Source: Actinacidiphila guanduensis (GTDB taxonomy: Bacteria > Actinomycetota > Actinomycetes > Streptomycetales > Streptomycetaceae). From it: 64,000 bases of DNA. The position numbers and the translations under genes were made by a program. The notes under the pieces are model-generated. The model saw nothing but the letters and a program-made list of their open reading frames with translations. It did not search any database and had not been told where the DNA came from. Location of the stretch: the NCBI RefSeq assembly GCF_900103985.1, contig NZ_FNIE01000011.1:1-64000 (forward strand). The letters are read 5' to 3'. Shown here one piece after another: positions 63,020 to 64,000 of the stretch; positions within the stretch are counted from its first letter, which is position 1, and each line of letters starts with the position of its first letter.

Positions 63020-63538
63020 CTAGGCCGTGGCGGCGTAGCTCGTCTCGTCCGCCCCACGGGTGGCCGGCTTCTCCATGTGCACCAGGCTGAGCCGGCGGGT
63101 GACCGGCTCGGCGGCGCCCACCTGCTCGTAGCCGAGCTTGCGGTACATCCGCAGGTTGACCTGGCTGCGGTGGCCGGTGAACAGCCGGTACCGCTTGGCC
63201 TCGGCCTCGGCGGCGAGCCGGCCCTCGAGGGCGGCGAGCAGCCGCCCGCCCAGGCCGTGCCGCTGCAGCCGCGGGTGGACTATCAGCTTGCCGATCCGGG
63301 CGGTGCCGTCGTCGTCGACGGCGCCGCGGACGGAACCGACCACCTCCTCGCCGAGCCGCGCCACCAGGACGATGCCGCCCGCGAGTTCGGCGCGCAGCTC
63401 GTCCAGGGTCTGGGTCAGCGGCTCGATGGTGTAGTCGCCGTACAGTTCGGCTTCGCCCTGGTAGCACAGGTATTGGAGCTTCAGGATCCGCTCGGCGTCG
63501 CCGTCGTCCGCCGTGGAGATGGTCACGCTCATGCCCAT
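63020..63538 (-). CDS. GNAT family N-acetyltransferase
   Basis: 172 residues. GNAT pattern: TISTADDGDAERILKLQYLCYQGEAELYGDYTI, then IVLVARLGEEVVGSVRGAVDDDGTARIGKLIVHPRLQRHGLGGRLLAALEGRLAAEAEAKRYRLFTGHRSQVNLRMYRKLGYEQVGA, with the acetyl-CoA loop QRHGLGGRLL. ATG 63538 (MGMSVTIST) has GAAGGGG nine bases upstream; the next ATG 63532 is also possible. Substrate unknown. Confidence 0.9.
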   Translation of the reverse strand: MGMSVTISTADDGDAERILKLQYLCYQGEAELYGDYTIEPLTQTLDELRAELAGGIVLVARLGEEVVGSVRGAVDDDGTARIGKLIVHPRLQRHGLGGRLLAALEGRLAAEAEAKRYRLFTGHRSQVNLRMYRKLGYEQVGAAEPVTRRLSLVHMEKPATRGADETSYAATA

Positions 63539-63932
63539 TCGCGCAGGCCCCTTCCATGTGCGTCCGGGCGCTGGAGGGTGAGGGTGGCGCCCGGTACGTG
63601 TGGGTGAGCGGAGTTCATGCGGATGTACGCCGCCTCCGCTGGCGCCGATGATCGCACAGTCACTCCCACCGGGTCCCGCGGATGCGTCGCCCGTCACAGT
63701 GCCGCCGGGCACACCACCGCCACCCGGCGCCGTCCACTGTTTACCGTGCATTACCCCGTCCCACCGGGTATCCAACCCTCGAATTCAGGATCGGCCGAAC
63801 CCTTGCGGCGGGCAGGCGAGTTGGCAAAGTCACACCGGGCGGCGGGGCCGGCGGCCGTTGGGGCGCGCCCTACGGGCCGGTAGGCTGACGAGCAGGTCGA
63901 TGCTTGGTTCGCGTACGAGCCCGGAGGGTCCG
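63539..63932. promoter_or_regulatory. Divergent promoter region at the right edge
   Basis: 394 bases with no supported gene. GCAT-N14-GGGTAT (63748-63751 and 63766-63771, spacer 14) fits the GNNT-N14-16-GGGTAY type of stress sigma factors, a loose consensus that occurs by chance. TAGGCT at 63881-63886 is a vegetative -10 candidate for the gene starting at 63933. Confidence 0.3.
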
Positions 63933-64000
63933 TTGTCCCGGTTGCTGTCCCGGATGTCCCGCAGCGTGCTGAAGGTGATCCTTCTGGTGCTGATGCGCGT
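63933..64000 (+). CDS. Unidentified protein, N-terminal fragment at window end
   Basis: TTG start at 63933 with GGAGGG five bases upstream; translation MSRLLSRMSRSVLKVILLVLMR before the window ends. The basic N-terminus followed by a hydrophobic run suggests a signal peptide or membrane anchor. Too short to identify. Support comes from the ribosome site and TAGGCT 46 bases upstream. Confidence 0.5.
   Translation, partial: MSRLLSRMSRSVLKVILLVLMR

Noticed and set aside
63617..63888. Short plus-strand frames at the right edge
   Set aside because: No ribosome site and composition like intergenic DNA; the promoter motifs there argue against coding.

Overview
The window is a high-GC actinobacterial chromosome segment, most likely Streptomycetaceae (Streptomyces or a close relative). 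The evidence is very strong third-position GC bias, frequent GTG starts, an SsgB sporulation protein, DUF4365 and SRPBCC genes around single tRNA genes, a BluB-CobT fusion, and a dispersed intergenic palindrome of the kind common in Streptomyces. There is no sign of plasmid, phage, transposase, CRISPR or a biosynthetic gene cluster; nearly all genes are core or lineage-conserved.

Region 1 (1-18443) is a conserved actinobacterial housekeeping block, mostly on the minus strand: rarA (cut by the window start), a VKOR family protein, hisS, a glyoxalase-II-like hydrolase, a plus-strand membrane-anchored cyclophilin and DUF349 protein, relA, apt, secF-secD-yajC, ruvB-ruvA-ruvC, yebC and pdxT-pdxS. 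The order closely follows the one I recall for mycobacteria. It combines stringent response, protein export, Holliday-junction processing and PLP synthesis.

Region 2 (18444-34052): a LemA-like small membrane protein; the overlapping phosphatidylinositol operon pgsA-patA-pimA; an EF-G-like GTPase; an unrecognised membrane protein; HIT hydrolase; potassium channel; thrS with a leader hairpin; and a DUF4365 gene overlapping a partner gene that carries an apparent frameshift, divergent from a DnaQ-like exonuclease.

Region 3 (34053-46122): FUSC membrane protein, a C-terminally broken HAD phosphatase abutting a tRNA-Val(CAC), an SRPBCC gene, a second identical tRNA-Val(CAC), ssgB, a CGNR zinc-finger protein, an acidic 8-residue-repeat membrane protein, a small membrane protein, DsbA-like oxidoreductase, double-GNAT protein, the folate genes pabC and pabB, and a tRNA operon (Gly-Cys-Val-Val-Val) with a clear promoter and terminator.

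Region 4 (46123-64000): Ser/Thr kinase, HAD-like protein, two translationally coupled acyl-CoA dehydrogenases behind a TetR-type operator, an rRNA/tRNA methyltransferase coupled to siroheme/cobalamin CysG, a 1447-residue BluB-CobT fusion with a roughly 870-residue low-complexity head, CobL (CbiE-CbiT), GNATs, a methyltransferase behind a five-copy 12-bp repeat array, two small overlapping membrane protein genes, and the first codons of one more gene at the right edge.

The best candidates for something not well described are the BluB-CobT low-complexity fusion, the DUF4365 pair, the 8-residue repeat protein, the 12-bp repeat array at 60857-60914, and the intergenic palindrome family.
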